Shown here: piece after piece, positions 8,813 to 17,106 of the stretch | Numbering within the stretch: position 1 is the first letter of the stretch | Layout of the letters: each line of letters opens with the position of its first letter | Source of the DNA: Pontiella desulfatans | Lineage (GTDB): Bacteria > Verrucomicrobiota > Kiritimatiellia > Kiritimatiellales > Pontiellaceae | Length of the DNA: 64,000 nt | Direction: 5' to 3' | Assembly: GCF_900890425.1 (NCBI RefSeq) | Contig: NZ_CAAHFG010000003.1 | Coordinates: 558,001-622,000, forward strand | Notes under the pieces: model-generated | Databases searched by the model: none | What the model saw: only the letters and a program-made list of their open reading frames with translations | What the model was told of the DNA's origin: nothing | Position numbers and translations under genes: made by a program

Positions 8813-10618
8813 ATGAACGATCTTAGTTTAGTCCGAAATTTCTCGATTATTGCCCATATCGACCATGGTAAGTCGACGCTGGCCGACCGTATGATGGAAC
8901 TGACCCATACGGTTGAAGACCGCAAGATGAAGGAGCAGCTGCTCGACTCGATGGATCTCGAGCGCGAGCGCGGCATCACCATCAAGGCGCACCCGGTGAC
9001 GATGAAATACAAGGCGAAGGATGGCAACATCTATACCTTCAACCTGATCGACACTCCCGGCCACGTGGACTTTTCCTATGAGGTTTCCCGCTCGCTGCAG
9101 GCGTGCGAGGGCGCGATCCTGGTGGTGGATGCCGCCCAGGGGGTCGAGGCGCAGACAGTTTCCAACACCTATCTGGCCAACGACAACGGCCTCGACATTA
9201 TCCCGGTGCTCAACAAGATCGAGATGCCGAATGCGGACGTCGACGAGGTTTCCCAGCAGATCGAGGATATTCTGGCGATCGAGGCGACCGACGCGTTGCA
9301 GATCAGCGCCAAGAAGGGCATCGGCATCGAAGCCGTGCTGGAGGCGGTCGTTGAACGTTTCAAGCCGCCGGAGCCGGCCAAGGACCAGTTTACCCGCGCC
9401 CTGGTCTTCGATTCCAAATACGACGCCTTCCGCGGCGTGGTGGTCTATATGCGCCTCTTTTCCGGCGCGCTGAAGGCGGGCGACAAAGTCCGCGTGATGA
9501 GCACCGGGGAAGACTACGAAATCAAGGAAGTCGGTATTTTCACGCCCGAAATGAACAAATGCAAGATTCTGGAGGAGGGCTCCGTTGGCTACGTGATCGC
9601 CAACATCAAGGATGCCTCCGAAATCCAGATCGGCGACACGCTCACCCTTGCCAAGCTGCCGGCGCCGGACGCGTTGCCGGGCTTTAAGGAAATCCACCCG
9701 ATGGTCTTCTCGGGCATCTATCCGGTGGAGACGTCCGACTATGAAAAACTTGGCGCGAGCATGGACAAGCTGCGGCTCAACGATGCCTCGTTTTCCTACC
9801 AGGCCGAGTCGTCCATCGCGCTCGGTTTCGGCTTCCGCTGCGGCTTCCTTGGGTTGCTGCACATGGAAATCATCATGGAGCGCCTGCGCCGCGAGTTTAA
9901 TTTGGACATCATTTCCTCCTATCCGAACGTGGAATACCGCGTGGTGCTCAAGAACGGCGACGTTCAGGAGGTCGATAACCCGATGTATCTGCCCGATCCC
10001 ACCATGATCGAGCACATCGAGGAGCCGATGATCAATGCCACCATCATCTGCCCGACCGATTATCTGGGCGATATGATGGCGCTGATCATGGATCGCCGCG
10101 GCTCCATCGTGAAAACCGATTCGATCGACGGCCACCGCGTAATGCTCACCTGCCACATGCCGCTCAACGAGGTGCTGATCGATTTCTACGACAAGCTCAA
10201 GACCCTCAGCCGCGGATATGCCTCGATGGACTACGAATACGCGAACTACCAGCCGTCCGAGCTGGTGCGGATGGACGTCATGATCCATGGCGAGGTGGTG
10301 GATGCCTTCTCAAGCATCGTGCACCGCTCCAAGGCCGAGTTCCGCGGGCGGCAAATGTGCAAGTCGTTGCTCGACGTCATTCCGCGCCAGGCCTTCGCGG
10401 TTGCGCTGCAGGCGGCGGTGAACGGCAAGATCATTGCCCGCGAAACGATCCGCGCCTACCGCAAGGACGTGACGGCCAAGTGCTACGGCGGCGATATTTC
10501 CCGTAAGCGCAAGCTGCTCGAGCGCCAGAAGGAAGGTAAGAAGAAGCTCAAGGCCATTGGCAAGGTGAACATTCCGCAGGAAGCGTTCATTGCTGTTTTA
10601 AAAACGAATAACCAGTAG
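8813..10618 (+). CDS. lepA: Elongation factor 4 (back-translocating GTPase LepA)
   Basis: 601 residues, the standard length, from the ATG at 8813; an upstream in-frame start would add a non-homologous leader. The G1 loop AHIDHGKSTLADRM, the G2/G3 motifs RGITIK and DTPGHVDF, and G4 NKIEMP are intact. The C-terminus ends with the LepA-specific basic block (CYGGDISRKRKLLERQKEGK). EF4 acts on stalled or mistranslocated ribosomes and back-translocates tRNAs, using GTP. lepA followed by lepB, as here, is a common arrangement. Confidence 0.97.
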   Translation: MNDLSLVRNFSIIAHIDHGKSTLADRMMELTHTVEDRKMKEQLLDSMDLERERGITIKAHPVTMKYKAKDGNIYTFNLIDTPGHVDFSYEVSRSLQACEGAILVVDAAQGVEAQTVSNTYLANDNGLDIIPVLNKIEMPNADVDEVSQQIEDILAIEATDALQISAKKGIGIEAVLEAVVERFKPPEPAKDQFTRALVFDSKYDAFRGVVVYMRLFSGALKAGDKVRVMSTGEDYEIKEVGIFTPEMNKCKILEEGSVGYVIANIKDASEIQIGDTLTLAKLPAPDALPGFKEIHPMVFSGIYPVETSDYEKLGASMDKLRLNDASFSYQAESSIALGFGFRCGFLGLLHMEIIMERLRREFNLDIISSYPNVEYRVVLKNGDVQEVDNPMYLPDPTMIEHIEEPMINATIICPTDYLGDMMALIMDRRGSIVKTDSIDGHRVMLTCHMPLNEVLIDFYDKLKTLSRGYASMDYEYANYQPSELVRMDVMIHGEVVDAFSSIVHRSKAEFRGRQMCKSLLDVIPRQAFAVALQAAVNGKIIARETIRAYRKDVTAKCYGGDISRKRKLLERQKEGKKKLKAIGKVNIPQEAFIAVLKTNNQ

Positions 10619-10627
10619 AGGTTTTTT

Positions 10628-10697
10628 AACCACAAAGGCACGAAGTGCACGAAGAACAAGCTTGGAGTTCTTAGTGCCATAAGCGTAGCGGGTGGTT
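10628..10697. repeat. Palindromic intergenic repeat between lepA and lepB
   Basis: Nested complementary pieces: AACCAC with GTGGTT at the rims, GGCAC with GTGCC, and AAGAAC with GTTCTT around a short loop. The left half reads CCACAAAGGCACGAAGTGCA, a string that resembles a widespread repeat class and the element at the 3' end of rnpA. It probably forms an imperfect hairpin in the lepA-lepB message. Confidence 0.5.
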
Positions 10698-10712
10698 GAA
10701 AATGGAGAATCC

Positions 10713-11975
10713 ATGATCAGTTTGCTGAAAAGACGAAAGCTGCGGAAGCAGCTGAAGGAATACCTGCACATGGCGCGGCATGCGCGGCACATGCGCGAGG
10801 ATATTGCCGATCCCCGCGACATCGCGGCGCTGGTCGATGCCGAAGCGGTGGTGCGCCAGATCCGCGAAGAGGGCGGGGGCGACCATATCGAGCAGGCCGT
10901 CGCCACGCTGGAGGCCGCCGCCGACAAGGTGTATCCGAACAAGAACCGCACCGGCATCCGCGAAAACGTCGAGGTCGTTATTGTGGCGCTCGGCGCGGCC
11001 ATGGCCATCCGGGCCTTCTTTTTTCAGCCGTTCAAGATTCCGACCGGTTCGATGCAACCGACGCTCAACGGCATTCAATCCACCTGGCAGGCCGACTCGA
11101 GCTGGAATGAAAAGCAGCCGCTCAAGTTTTTCAACTGGCTGCTGACGGGCGAGTCCTACAAGGTGATCCGCGCCAAGGCCTCCGGCCAGCTGACCTACGG
11201 GGCGGGGGGGCGCGACAACAGCGTCGTCTATATCGGCGGCGTTGAGCACAAGATTCCCCAATTCATGAACGATTTGGCGCAGATCGACCGCAACAAGGTC
11301 TACAAAAAGGGCGAGATGCTCATTCCCGGCCCGGGCGAAAGCGGAATCCCGGTACAGGCCGAAGGACGGATCGAGGCCATCCAGGTTGACCAGAACGGCG
11401 ACTATGTGCTCCTGATCGGGAATATGCCCCATGTGGTTCCGGCCCACCTGCTCCAGCCCAACACGCTCAAATACTACAACAAGGGCGACGTCATCCTGGC
11501 CGGCAAGGTGATTGCCGGCGACCATATCCTGGTCAATAAGATGAAATACAACTTCATGAGCCCCGAGCGTGGCGACATTTCGGTGTTCGATACCCGCAAC
11601 ATCAACGATCCCGGGGTGCGCAAGGATACGTTCTATATCAAGCGCATGGTTGGCCTGGCCGGTGAAAAAATCCAGATCCAGAACAACCGCATCGTTGCCG
11701 ACGGCGAAGTGGTGCGCGAACCACCGATGTTCGAGACCATCGCGACCGATCCCATCTACAGCGGCGGGCACGCCAACGCCCCCGGTTCCCGGCTGGCAAC
11801 CCAAGACGACTACATTCAGCTGGCAGACGATGAATACCTGATGATGGGCGACAATACGAAGCCGATGATGAGCCTGGATGGGCGCTTTTTCGGCGGTGTT
11901 CCGCGCAATGATTTCCAGGGGCCGGCCATTTTTGTCTACTGGCCGTTCCGCGAGCATTGGGGCATCGTGCGCTAA
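10713..11975 (+). CDS. lepB: Signal peptidase I
   Basis: 420 residues from the ATG at 10713, which has GGAG five bases upstream. A cytoplasmic helical leader (~80 residues) precedes one membrane span (VEVVIVALGAAMAIRAFFF). The catalytic serine is in IPTGSMQPTL and the general-base lysine region is FYIKRMVGLAGEKI; the C-terminal box is MMGDNTKPMMSLDGRFFGG. The long insert between serine and lysine boxes (~150 residues) makes it larger than E. coli LepB and fits PVC-type enzymes. It cleaves Sec signal peptides on the periplasmic side of the inner membrane. Confidence 0.92.
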   Translation: MISLLKRRKLRKQLKEYLHMARHARHMREDIADPRDIAALVDAEAVVRQIREEGGGDHIEQAVATLEAAADKVYPNKNRTGIRENVEVVIVALGAAMAIRAFFFQPFKIPTGSMQPTLNGIQSTWQADSSWNEKQPLKFFNWLLTGESYKVIRAKASGQLTYGAGGRDNSVVYIGGVEHKIPQFMNDLAQIDRNKVYKKGEMLIPGPGESGIPVQAEGRIEAIQVDQNGDYVLLIGNMPHVVPAHLLQPNTLKYYNKGDVILAGKVIAGDHILVNKMKYNFMSPERGDISVFDTRNINDPGVRKDTFYIKRMVGLAGEKIQIQNNRIVADGEVVREPPMFETIATDPIYSGGHANAPGSRLATQDDYIQLADDEYLMMGDNTKPMMSLDGRFFGGVPRNDFQGPAIFVYWPFREHWGIVR

Positions 11976-12000
11976 GTGGTAAAAATGAAGGATTTGCGGG

Positions 12001-12028
12001 TTGACTTCGGAACCGCCCTCGCTATTAT
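12001..12028 (+). promoter_or_regulatory. rpsT promoter with overlapping DnaA-box match
   Basis: TTGACT at 12001-12006 and TATTAT at 12023-12028 with a 16-bp spacer, ~57 bp before the rpsT ATG. A perfect DnaA box, TTATCCACA, spans 12025-12033 and overlaps the -10. A single 9-mer match is expected by chance about once in a window this size, so binding is only a possibility. Confidence 0.55.
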
Positions 12029-12084
12029 CCACACCTTTCTTTACAGGAAAACCGAACGAATTTGTTAAAACGGAGTAATTTAAT

Positions 12085-12348
12085 ATGCCGAATCTGAAAA
12101 GCGCCAAAAAGAGAATGCGCCAGAACGTGGTGCGCCACGACCGCAACCTGCAGGTGCGCACACGTGTCAAGAGTGCCCGTCGCAGCATGATGGAAGCACT
12201 GGAAGCCAAAGACGCCGAAGCCGGTGCAGTTGCATTGCGCACCTACAGCTCGGTTCTCGACAAGGCTGCCAAGGTGGGTGTCATCAAGAAAAACACCGCC
12301 ATCCGCCGCAAGACCAATGCGGCCAACGGCCTGCGCAAGATTGCCTAG
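12085..12348 (+). CDS. rpsT: 30S ribosomal protein S20
   Basis: 87 residues, starting MPNLKSAKKRMRQNVVRHDR, rich in lysine and arginine, the right length for S20. It binds 16S rRNA and stabilises the body of the small subunit. GGAG lies 12 bp before the ATG. It has its own promoter and a terminator right after it, so it is a single-gene unit. Confidence 0.96.
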   Translation: MPNLKSAKKRMRQNVVRHDRNLQVRTRVKSARRSMMEALEAKDAEAGAVALRTYSSVLDKAAKVGVIKKNTAIRRKTNAANGLRKIA

Positions 12349-12370
12349 TTAACCAACCTGGCAACCTACG

Positions 12371-12399
12371 AAAAAACCCGCCTTTGAGCGGGTTTTTTT
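12371..12399 (+). terminator. Rho-independent terminator of rpsT
   Basis: AAAAAACCCGC (12371-12381) pairs with GCGGGTTTTTT (12388-12398) around a 6-nt loop, with a T run closing it. The A tract on the other side could also serve transcription coming from cysI. Confidence 0.9.
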
Positions 12400-12408
12400 G
12401 TGCATGTC

Positions 12409-12508
12409 TATTGCGTATTGCGTACTACGTATTTCGTGTTGCTATTTCTTCTGCCGGCGAGATCCATCCCTCGCAATACGCAATACGCAATACGCAATAC
12501 GCAATACG
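12409..12508. repeat. Convergent 7-bp repeat array A, abutting the cysI stop
   Basis: Five degenerate heptamers of the form TATTNCG (12409-12442) face five perfect CGCAATA units (12472-12506) across a 29-bp spacer, so the two sides are reverse complements and can fold as one long stem. The right side ends one base before the cysI stop codon. Related arrays lie at 14245-14304, 24366-24441 and 32777-32797. Confidence 0.8.
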
Positions 12509-12509
12509 T

Positions 12510-14231
12510 TTAGATCCCGCTGGAGATGAAACCTTCGGGGTTCTTGTGGAAGTCGCGTCCGTCGTAGACGGCGGGAACGACATCGGTGCGCACAAGGTAG
12601 TCGCCGAAGCCTTCGCCTGTTTCGCGCTCCTTGGCGTATTGCTCGATGAGCGGCTCCAGGGTGGCCAGGATTTCCTCTTCGCCGATGTTTTCGCGGTAGA
12701 GCTTGTTCAGGCGGGTTCCTTTGCCGTCGCCGCCGAGCATCAGGTTATATTTGCCCGGTGCCTTGCCAACGAACGCGATCTCCGCCAGGAAGGGGCGGGC
12801 GCAGCCGTTCGGGCAGCCGGTCATCCGGACCACGATGGGCTGGTCGGAAAGGCCGTTCTTGTCGACGATGGCTTCGAGCTTGGTAATAAGGTCCGGCAGG
12901 TAGCGCTCGGCCTCGGCCATTGCCAGCGTGCAGGTCGGGAACGCGACGCAGGCCATGCTGTTTTGGCGCAGGACGCTCACCTTGCGCAGCAAGCCGTGCT
13001 CCTTGGCCAGCTTTTCAATCGTGTCCTTTTTGCCCTTGGCCACCTGCGCCACGATCAGGTTTTGCGTGGCGGTCATGCGGAAGTCGCCGCCATGCAGGTC
13101 GGCGATCTTCAGCAGGCCGGTCAGCATCTGCGGTTGGCCTTCGGCATCGGTGATGCGGCCTTGCTCGATATACAGCGTCAGGTTCCAGGTGCCATCGGCG
13201 TTTTCCGTCCAGCCATAGCGGTCGGAGTGCATGGTGAATTCGTAGGGCTTGGCGTTCTCGAACGTAACGCCGGATCGCTCCTCGACATGCTTCTTGAATT
13301 CCTCCACGCCCATGTCGTCGATGGTGTATTTCAATCGGGCGTGTTTGCGGTTGGTGCGGTCGCCAAAGTCGCGTTGGGTGGTCACGATGCCCTCGGCCAC
13401 CTTGCAAATGTCGGCCGGCTTCACGAAGCCAAAGTTTTTGGCGATCTGTGGATAGGTATCGGTCTCGCCGTGGGTGTTGCCCATGCCACCGCCGGCCAGC
13501 ACGTCGTAGCCCAGTAGCTTGCCATCTTCGACGATGGCGACAAAGCTGAGGTCGTTGCCGTTGACGTCCACGTCGTTGTGCGGGGGAACCGCGACCGCAA
13601 TCTTAAATTTGCGGGGGAGGTAGGTGTCGCCGTAGATGGGTTCGACCTCCTCCTCGAAATTGGCGATCTTTTCCTGGTCGAGCCAGATTTCGTGGTAGGC
13701 CGCCGTCTTCGGCATCAGGTGTTTGCTGATGGCGACGGCATCTGCATAGACCTGCTGGTGCAGGGCGGATTCGACGGGGTTGGTGTTGCAGAGCACGTTG
13801 CGGTTCACATCGCCGCAGGCGGCAATGGAGTCGATCATGGCCTTGTTGATGCCTTGGATCAGCGGCTTAACGTTGTGCTTGAGAATACCGTGGTATTGAA
13901 AGGTTTGGCGCGTGGTGAGGCGGAGTCCGCCGCCGGTCAGCTCACGGGCGATGGCATCGATGGCTTTCCACTGTTCGGCGGTGATGACGCCGCCCGGCAC
14001 GCGGGCGCGGAGCATGAAGCTATAAAGGGGCTCCAGTTTCTGGTGACGGCGCTCGTCGCGCAGGTCGCGGTCGTCCTGCTGGTAGAAGCCGTGGAACTTG
14101 GTCAGCTGGGTGTCGTCCGCCGGCAACGCGCCGGTGGTGCGATCCCGCAAGCCCTCTTCGATGGTTCCGCGCAGATGGCGGCTACGCGCCTTGATGTGTT
14201 CGACTTCGGTCAGTTGATAATCGTCGTTCAT
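12510..14231 (-). CDS. cysI: Assimilatory sulfite reductase hemoprotein (beta) subunit
   Basis: 573 residues starting at ATG 14229-14231, with GGAG upstream; an in-frame extension further upstream is made of repeat sequence and is rejected. The siroheme and 4Fe-4S ligands appear as CVAFPTC and TGCPNGCARP in the C-terminal half, and the LTTRQTFQYHG motif in the N-terminal repeat. With CysJ it reduces sulfite to sulfide with electrons from NADPH in the cytoplasm. It lies downstream of cysJ on the same strand; the gap between them carries repeat array B. Confidence 0.95.
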   Translation of the reverse strand: MNDDYQLTEVEHIKARSRHLRGTIEEGLRDRTTGALPADDTQLTKFHGFYQQDDRDLRDERRHQKLEPLYSFMLRARVPGGVITAEQWKAIDAIARELTGGGLRLTTRQTFQYHGILKHNVKPLIQGINKAMIDSIAACGDVNRNVLCNTNPVESALHQQVYADAVAISKHLMPKTAAYHEIWLDQEKIANFEEEVEPIYGDTYLPRKFKIAVAVPPHNDVDVNGNDLSFVAIVEDGKLLGYDVLAGGGMGNTHGETDTYPQIAKNFGFVKPADICKVAEGIVTTQRDFGDRTNRKHARLKYTIDDMGVEEFKKHVEERSGVTFENAKPYEFTMHSDRYGWTENADGTWNLTLYIEQGRITDAEGQPQMLTGLLKIADLHGGDFRMTATQNLIVAQVAKGKKDTIEKLAKEHGLLRKVSVLRQNSMACVAFPTCTLAMAEAERYLPDLITKLEAIVDKNGLSDQPIVVRMTGCPNGCARPFLAEIAFVGKAPGKYNLMLGGDGKGTRLNKLYRENIGEEEILATLEPLIEQYAKERETGEGFGDYLVRTDVVPAVYDGRDFHKNPEGFISSGI

Positions 14232-14244
14232 GGAATTTTCTCCG

Positions 14245-14304
14245 TAATTCGTATTTCGTACTTCGTATTGCTTCAGGAGTGCCAATACGCAGTACGTAAT
14301 ACGT
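14245..14304. repeat. Convergent 7-bp repeat array B between cysJ and cysI
   Basis: TAATTCG-TATTTCG-TACTTCG-TATTGC (14245-14271) faces CAATACG-CAGTACG-TAATACG (14283-14303) over an 11-bp loop. It fills most of the intercistronic gap and lies just upstream of the cysI ribosome binding site, so it could form an RNA stem that sets relative cysJ and cysI levels. Confidence 0.75.
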
Positions 14305-14314
14305 AGAACTTATG

Positions 14315-16123
14315 TTAATAAACATCCTTTTGGTAGCGCCCGTCCTTGCGGAGCTGGACGAGGTAGACTTCGGCTTCTTCCGTGCTGTAGCCGCCTTTTT
14401 CAACGACGACCTCGAGCAGCGCCTGGTGAACGTCGCGCGCCATGCGGCTTTCGTCGCCGCAGACGTAGATGTGCGCACCGCGCTGGATCCAGTTCCAAAT
14501 CTCGTTGGCCTGCTCGGCAATGCGGTGCTGGACGTAGACCTTGTTTTCCTGGTCGCGCGAGAAGGCGAGGTCGATCCGGGTGAGCACGCCGTCTTCGAGG
14601 AATTCCTGCCATTCGGTCTGGTAGAGGAAATCCTCGGTGAAGTGCGGGTTGCCGAAGAAGAGCCAGTTGTCGCCGGGGGCTTCCTGGGCGGCGCGCTCCT
14701 GCACAAAGGCGCGGAACGGGGCAATGCCGGTGCCGGGGCCAATCATGATGATGGGTTTGGAGCCGTCTTCCGGTAGGCGGAAGTTGTCGTTCGATTCAAC
14801 ATAGACCAGCACATCCTCGCCTTCCTTGAGGCGGTGGCCGAGATAGCCGGATGCGCCGCCGAGGTGGTAGTGGCCATGGGCTTCGTATTCCACCACGCCG
14901 AGCGTCAGGTGCACTTCCTCCTCCACTTCGGCCTGGCTGGAGGCGATGGAGTAGAGGCGCGGTGTGAGCTTGCGCAGCAAGGCAACAAAGGCTTCGGGGT
15001 CGGCGGTGCCCGGATACTCGCGAACCACGTCGATGATCTGGCGTGTTTCCACATATTCCCGGAGCGTTTCGGTTTCCTCCGCCGTTTTCTGCAACTCTTC
15101 GTTTCCGATTAAATCGGCGTAGTCGGTAACAAAGGCGGGATGCAGCAGGGTCAGCTCGAAGGTTTCGGTCAGGGCTTCCTTGACCGGCCGGGGCTCGTCG
15201 TGGACGTGTACCGTCGCGGCTGGATCCATTTCGAGCAGGGTTAGCAGGTCATCGACCAGCTCTTCGTCGTTCTTGAACCAGACCCCGAGGGAGTCGCCGG
15301 GCAGATAGTCGAGGCCGGAGCCTTCGAGATCGATTTCGATGTGGCGGATATCCTTTTCAGAATTGCGGCCGGTAATCTTCTGGCAGGCCAGCAGGCGGGT
15401 TTTCAGCGGCTTCTTGCGGCTGTAGTGTACGCTCGGGGCCGGGGCGCCAAAGCCACCGAGGGCGGGCGCCGCAACCGGGGCGGTGCCTTCGGGGATGATT
15501 TCCTTCATGGCTTCGACCGCTTTCGGAATCCAAGCTTCGGCGCCATCGTCGAAATCGACGTCGAGATCGACGCGGTCGAGGATGCGCTTGCCGCCCAGCT
15601 CTTCGAGGCGCTCGTCGAAATCCCTGCCGGTTTTGCAGTAGAATTCATAGCTGCTGTCGCCCAGGGCCAGAACGCAGTATTGGAAATCGTCGAGCTTCGG
15701 GGCCTTGGTGGCATGGAGATATTCCACCAGGCTCTGCGCATCGTCCGGCGGTTCGCCTTCGCCCTGTGTGCTGATGATGACGGCCACGTGCTTGAGTTTC
15801 TTGAGGTTCTTCTCCTTGAACTTGCCCATGGAAACGAGCTCGGTGGCGAGTCCGGCCTCCTGGGCCGCCTCGTTGAGCTCTTCCGCCACGGAGCGGCAGT
15901 GGCCGGTTTGGGAGCCGTAGAGAATGGTCAGTACGTGGGCGGAGGCTGCGCCGGAGCCACCGGCGGGAAGCGCTTGCCCGCCGCCCTGGGCGCTGAGTCC
16001 GGTGAAGTAGCCGCCAACCCAGGCGAGCTGCGCCGGGGTCAGGGCCTGCGAGAGCTGGTTGAGCTGGCCGAGGAGTTGGGCATCTAGCCCGCCGGTTGCT
16101 CCATGATTAGGTTGTGTTGACAT
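14315..16123 (-). CDS. cysJ: Sulfite reductase [NADPH] flavoprotein (alpha) subunit
   Basis: 602 residues, typical length. An N-terminal leader (~60 residues) is followed by a flavodoxin domain (LTILYGSQTGHCRSVAEEL, residues ~65-210), then the FAD-binding domain (PRLYSIASSQ) and the NADPH-binding part (MIGPGTGIAPFRAF, YVCGDESRMARDV), ending ERYQKDVY-like (DGRYQKDVY). It passes electrons NADPH to FAD to FMN to CysI. The gene starts at ATG 16121-16123 and a candidate promoter lies ~90 bp upstream. Confidence 0.95.
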   Translation of the reverse strand: MSTQPNHGATGGLDAQLLGQLNQLSQALTPAQLAWVGGYFTGLSAQGGGQALPAGGSGAASAHVLTILYGSQTGHCRSVAEELNEAAQEAGLATELVSMGKFKEKNLKKLKHVAVIISTQGEGEPPDDAQSLVEYLHATKAPKLDDFQYCVLALGDSSYEFYCKTGRDFDERLEELGGKRILDRVDLDVDFDDGAEAWIPKAVEAMKEIIPEGTAPVAAPALGGFGAPAPSVHYSRKKPLKTRLLACQKITGRNSEKDIRHIEIDLEGSGLDYLPGDSLGVWFKNDEELVDDLLTLLEMDPAATVHVHDEPRPVKEALTETFELTLLHPAFVTDYADLIGNEELQKTAEETETLREYVETRQIIDVVREYPGTADPEAFVALLRKLTPRLYSIASSQAEVEEEVHLTLGVVEYEAHGHYHLGGASGYLGHRLKEGEDVLVYVESNDNFRLPEDGSKPIIMIGPGTGIAPFRAFVQERAAQEAPGDNWLFFGNPHFTEDFLYQTEWQEFLEDGVLTRIDLAFSRDQENKVYVQHRIAEQANEIWNWIQRGAHIYVCGDESRMARDVHQALLEVVVEKGGYSTEEAEVYLVQLRKDGRYQKDVY

Positions 16124-16212
16124 TTTCCCTCAAATCCTTGTTTCTATACCCTTGATCCGGGCGATTCAGGTTTTGCCCGGTTTTCCGTTGGTTTTTGAAA
16201 TTGACGGTGCGG

Positions 16213-16240
16213 ATAATACCCTGAAAGATGATCGGATCAA
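16213..16240 (-). promoter_or_regulatory. Putative cysJ-cysI promoter
   Basis: Read on the minus strand: TTGATC (complement of 16235-16240), a 16-bp spacer, TATTAT (complement of 16213-16218). It lies ~90 bp before the cysJ start in the divergent gap with mqnD. Confidence 0.45.
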
Positions 16241-16302
16241 TCATAAATTTACTAAACTGTACGTGATATACATGATTTATACCTGAGTGAAATGGTAAGG
16301 AA

Positions 16303-17106
16303 ATGAACGGAACCCCCATAACCATTGGCTATTCGCCCTGTCCGAACGACACCTTCATCTTTTGCCAATTGGCGAAGGAGCCGGACATTGAAACGCATTT
16401 GCATGATGTTGAAACCCTCAACCAATGGGCTTTCGAGGGAAAATTCGATGTGACGAAGCTCTCGTTCCATGCCTGGCTGCTGGTGCAGGATGAGTATGAA
16501 CTCCTCAACGTCGGCGCCGCGCTAGGGCGAGGTTGCGGGCCTTTGGTGATTGCTCGAAAAGGAGCGGAAGCGTTCGGGGGCGGGGCTGAAGCACACTTGC
16601 GCAAGTGTGCTTGCGTGGCTGTTCCCGGGGAATACACCACCGCCCATCTGTTGCTGCGTCTTTGGATGCCCGAAATCCAGAACCGCATCTTCATGCCGTT
16701 CAACCAGATCATGGGGGCCGTGGAGTCGGGCGAAGCCGACGCCGGGGTCATCATTCACGAAGGACGTTTTGTTTACAAGGAGCGCGGGTTCGAGTGCGTC
16801 CAGGACTTGGGCGAGTGGTGGGAGGAGACCACCGGGTTGCCCATCCCGCTCGGATGCATTGCCGCCAGGAAAGGGCTCGCGGCGGAAATCGAGCCGCGCC
16901 TGCGGAGGTCGATCCATGCGGCCTTCGAAGATCCGGGATCCACCCGGGACTATGTTCGCCAACATGCCCAGGAACTGGCCGAGGATGTGACCAGCGAGCA
17001 CATTAAAACCTACGTCAACGACTTCACCCTCGATCTCGGCGACGAAGGCCGCACGGCGATTCGTGTGTTGCAACAGAGGGCGAGAGATGCTGGGGTGATC
17101 CAATGA
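16303..17106 (+). CDS. mqnD: 1,4-dihydroxy-6-naphthoate synthase
   Basis: 267 residues starting ITIGYSPCPNDTFIF after a short leader, the family signature; the PGEYTTAHLLLRL segment follows near residue 110. MqnD converts cyclic dehypoxanthine futalosine to 1,4-dihydroxy-6-naphthoate in the futalosine route to menaquinone. Between the two conserved blocks is an in-frame stretch (GGGAEAHLRKCA) encoded by a perfect 24-bp palindrome, which looks inserted. It overlaps the next gene by ATGA and leads the menaquinone operon. Confidence 0.93.
   Translation: MNGTPITIGYSPCPNDTFIFCQLAKEPDIETHLHDVETLNQWAFEGKFDVTKLSFHAWLLVQDEYELLNVGAALGRGCGPLVIARKGAEAFGGGAEAHLRKCACVAVPGEYTTAHLLLRLWMPEIQNRIFMPFNQIMGAVESGEADAGVIIHEGRFVYKERGFECVQDLGEWWEETTGLPIPLGCIAARKGLAAEIEPRLRRSIHAAFEDPGSTRDYVRQHAQELAEDVTSEHIKTYVNDFTLDLGDEGRTAIRVLQQRARDAGVIQ
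16589..16612. repeat. Perfect 24-bp palindrome inside mqnD
   Basis: AAGCACACTTGC at 16589-16600 is followed at once by its exact complement to 16612. A degenerate copy of the same core (CACACTTGCGCAGGTGT) lies in non-coding DNA near 50,712, which suggests a dispersed palindromic element that has entered a coding sequence in frame. Confidence 0.7.

Noticed and set aside
8828-10288. Long open frame on the minus strand opposite lepA
   Set aside because: It is a shadow of the LepA codons; it has low-complexity histidine/arginine content and no family motifs. The same holds for the long opposite-strand frames at 10671-12242, 31118-32779 and 37690-39258.
12409-12508. Regular short repeats that might suggest a CRISPR array
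   Set aside because: Units are only 7 bp, tandem without spacers, and arranged as facing arms; no cas genes are present.
14232-14285. N-terminal extension of CysI
   Set aside because: These codons come from the 7-bp repeat array; the ATG at 14231 has a ribosome binding site and gives the family start.
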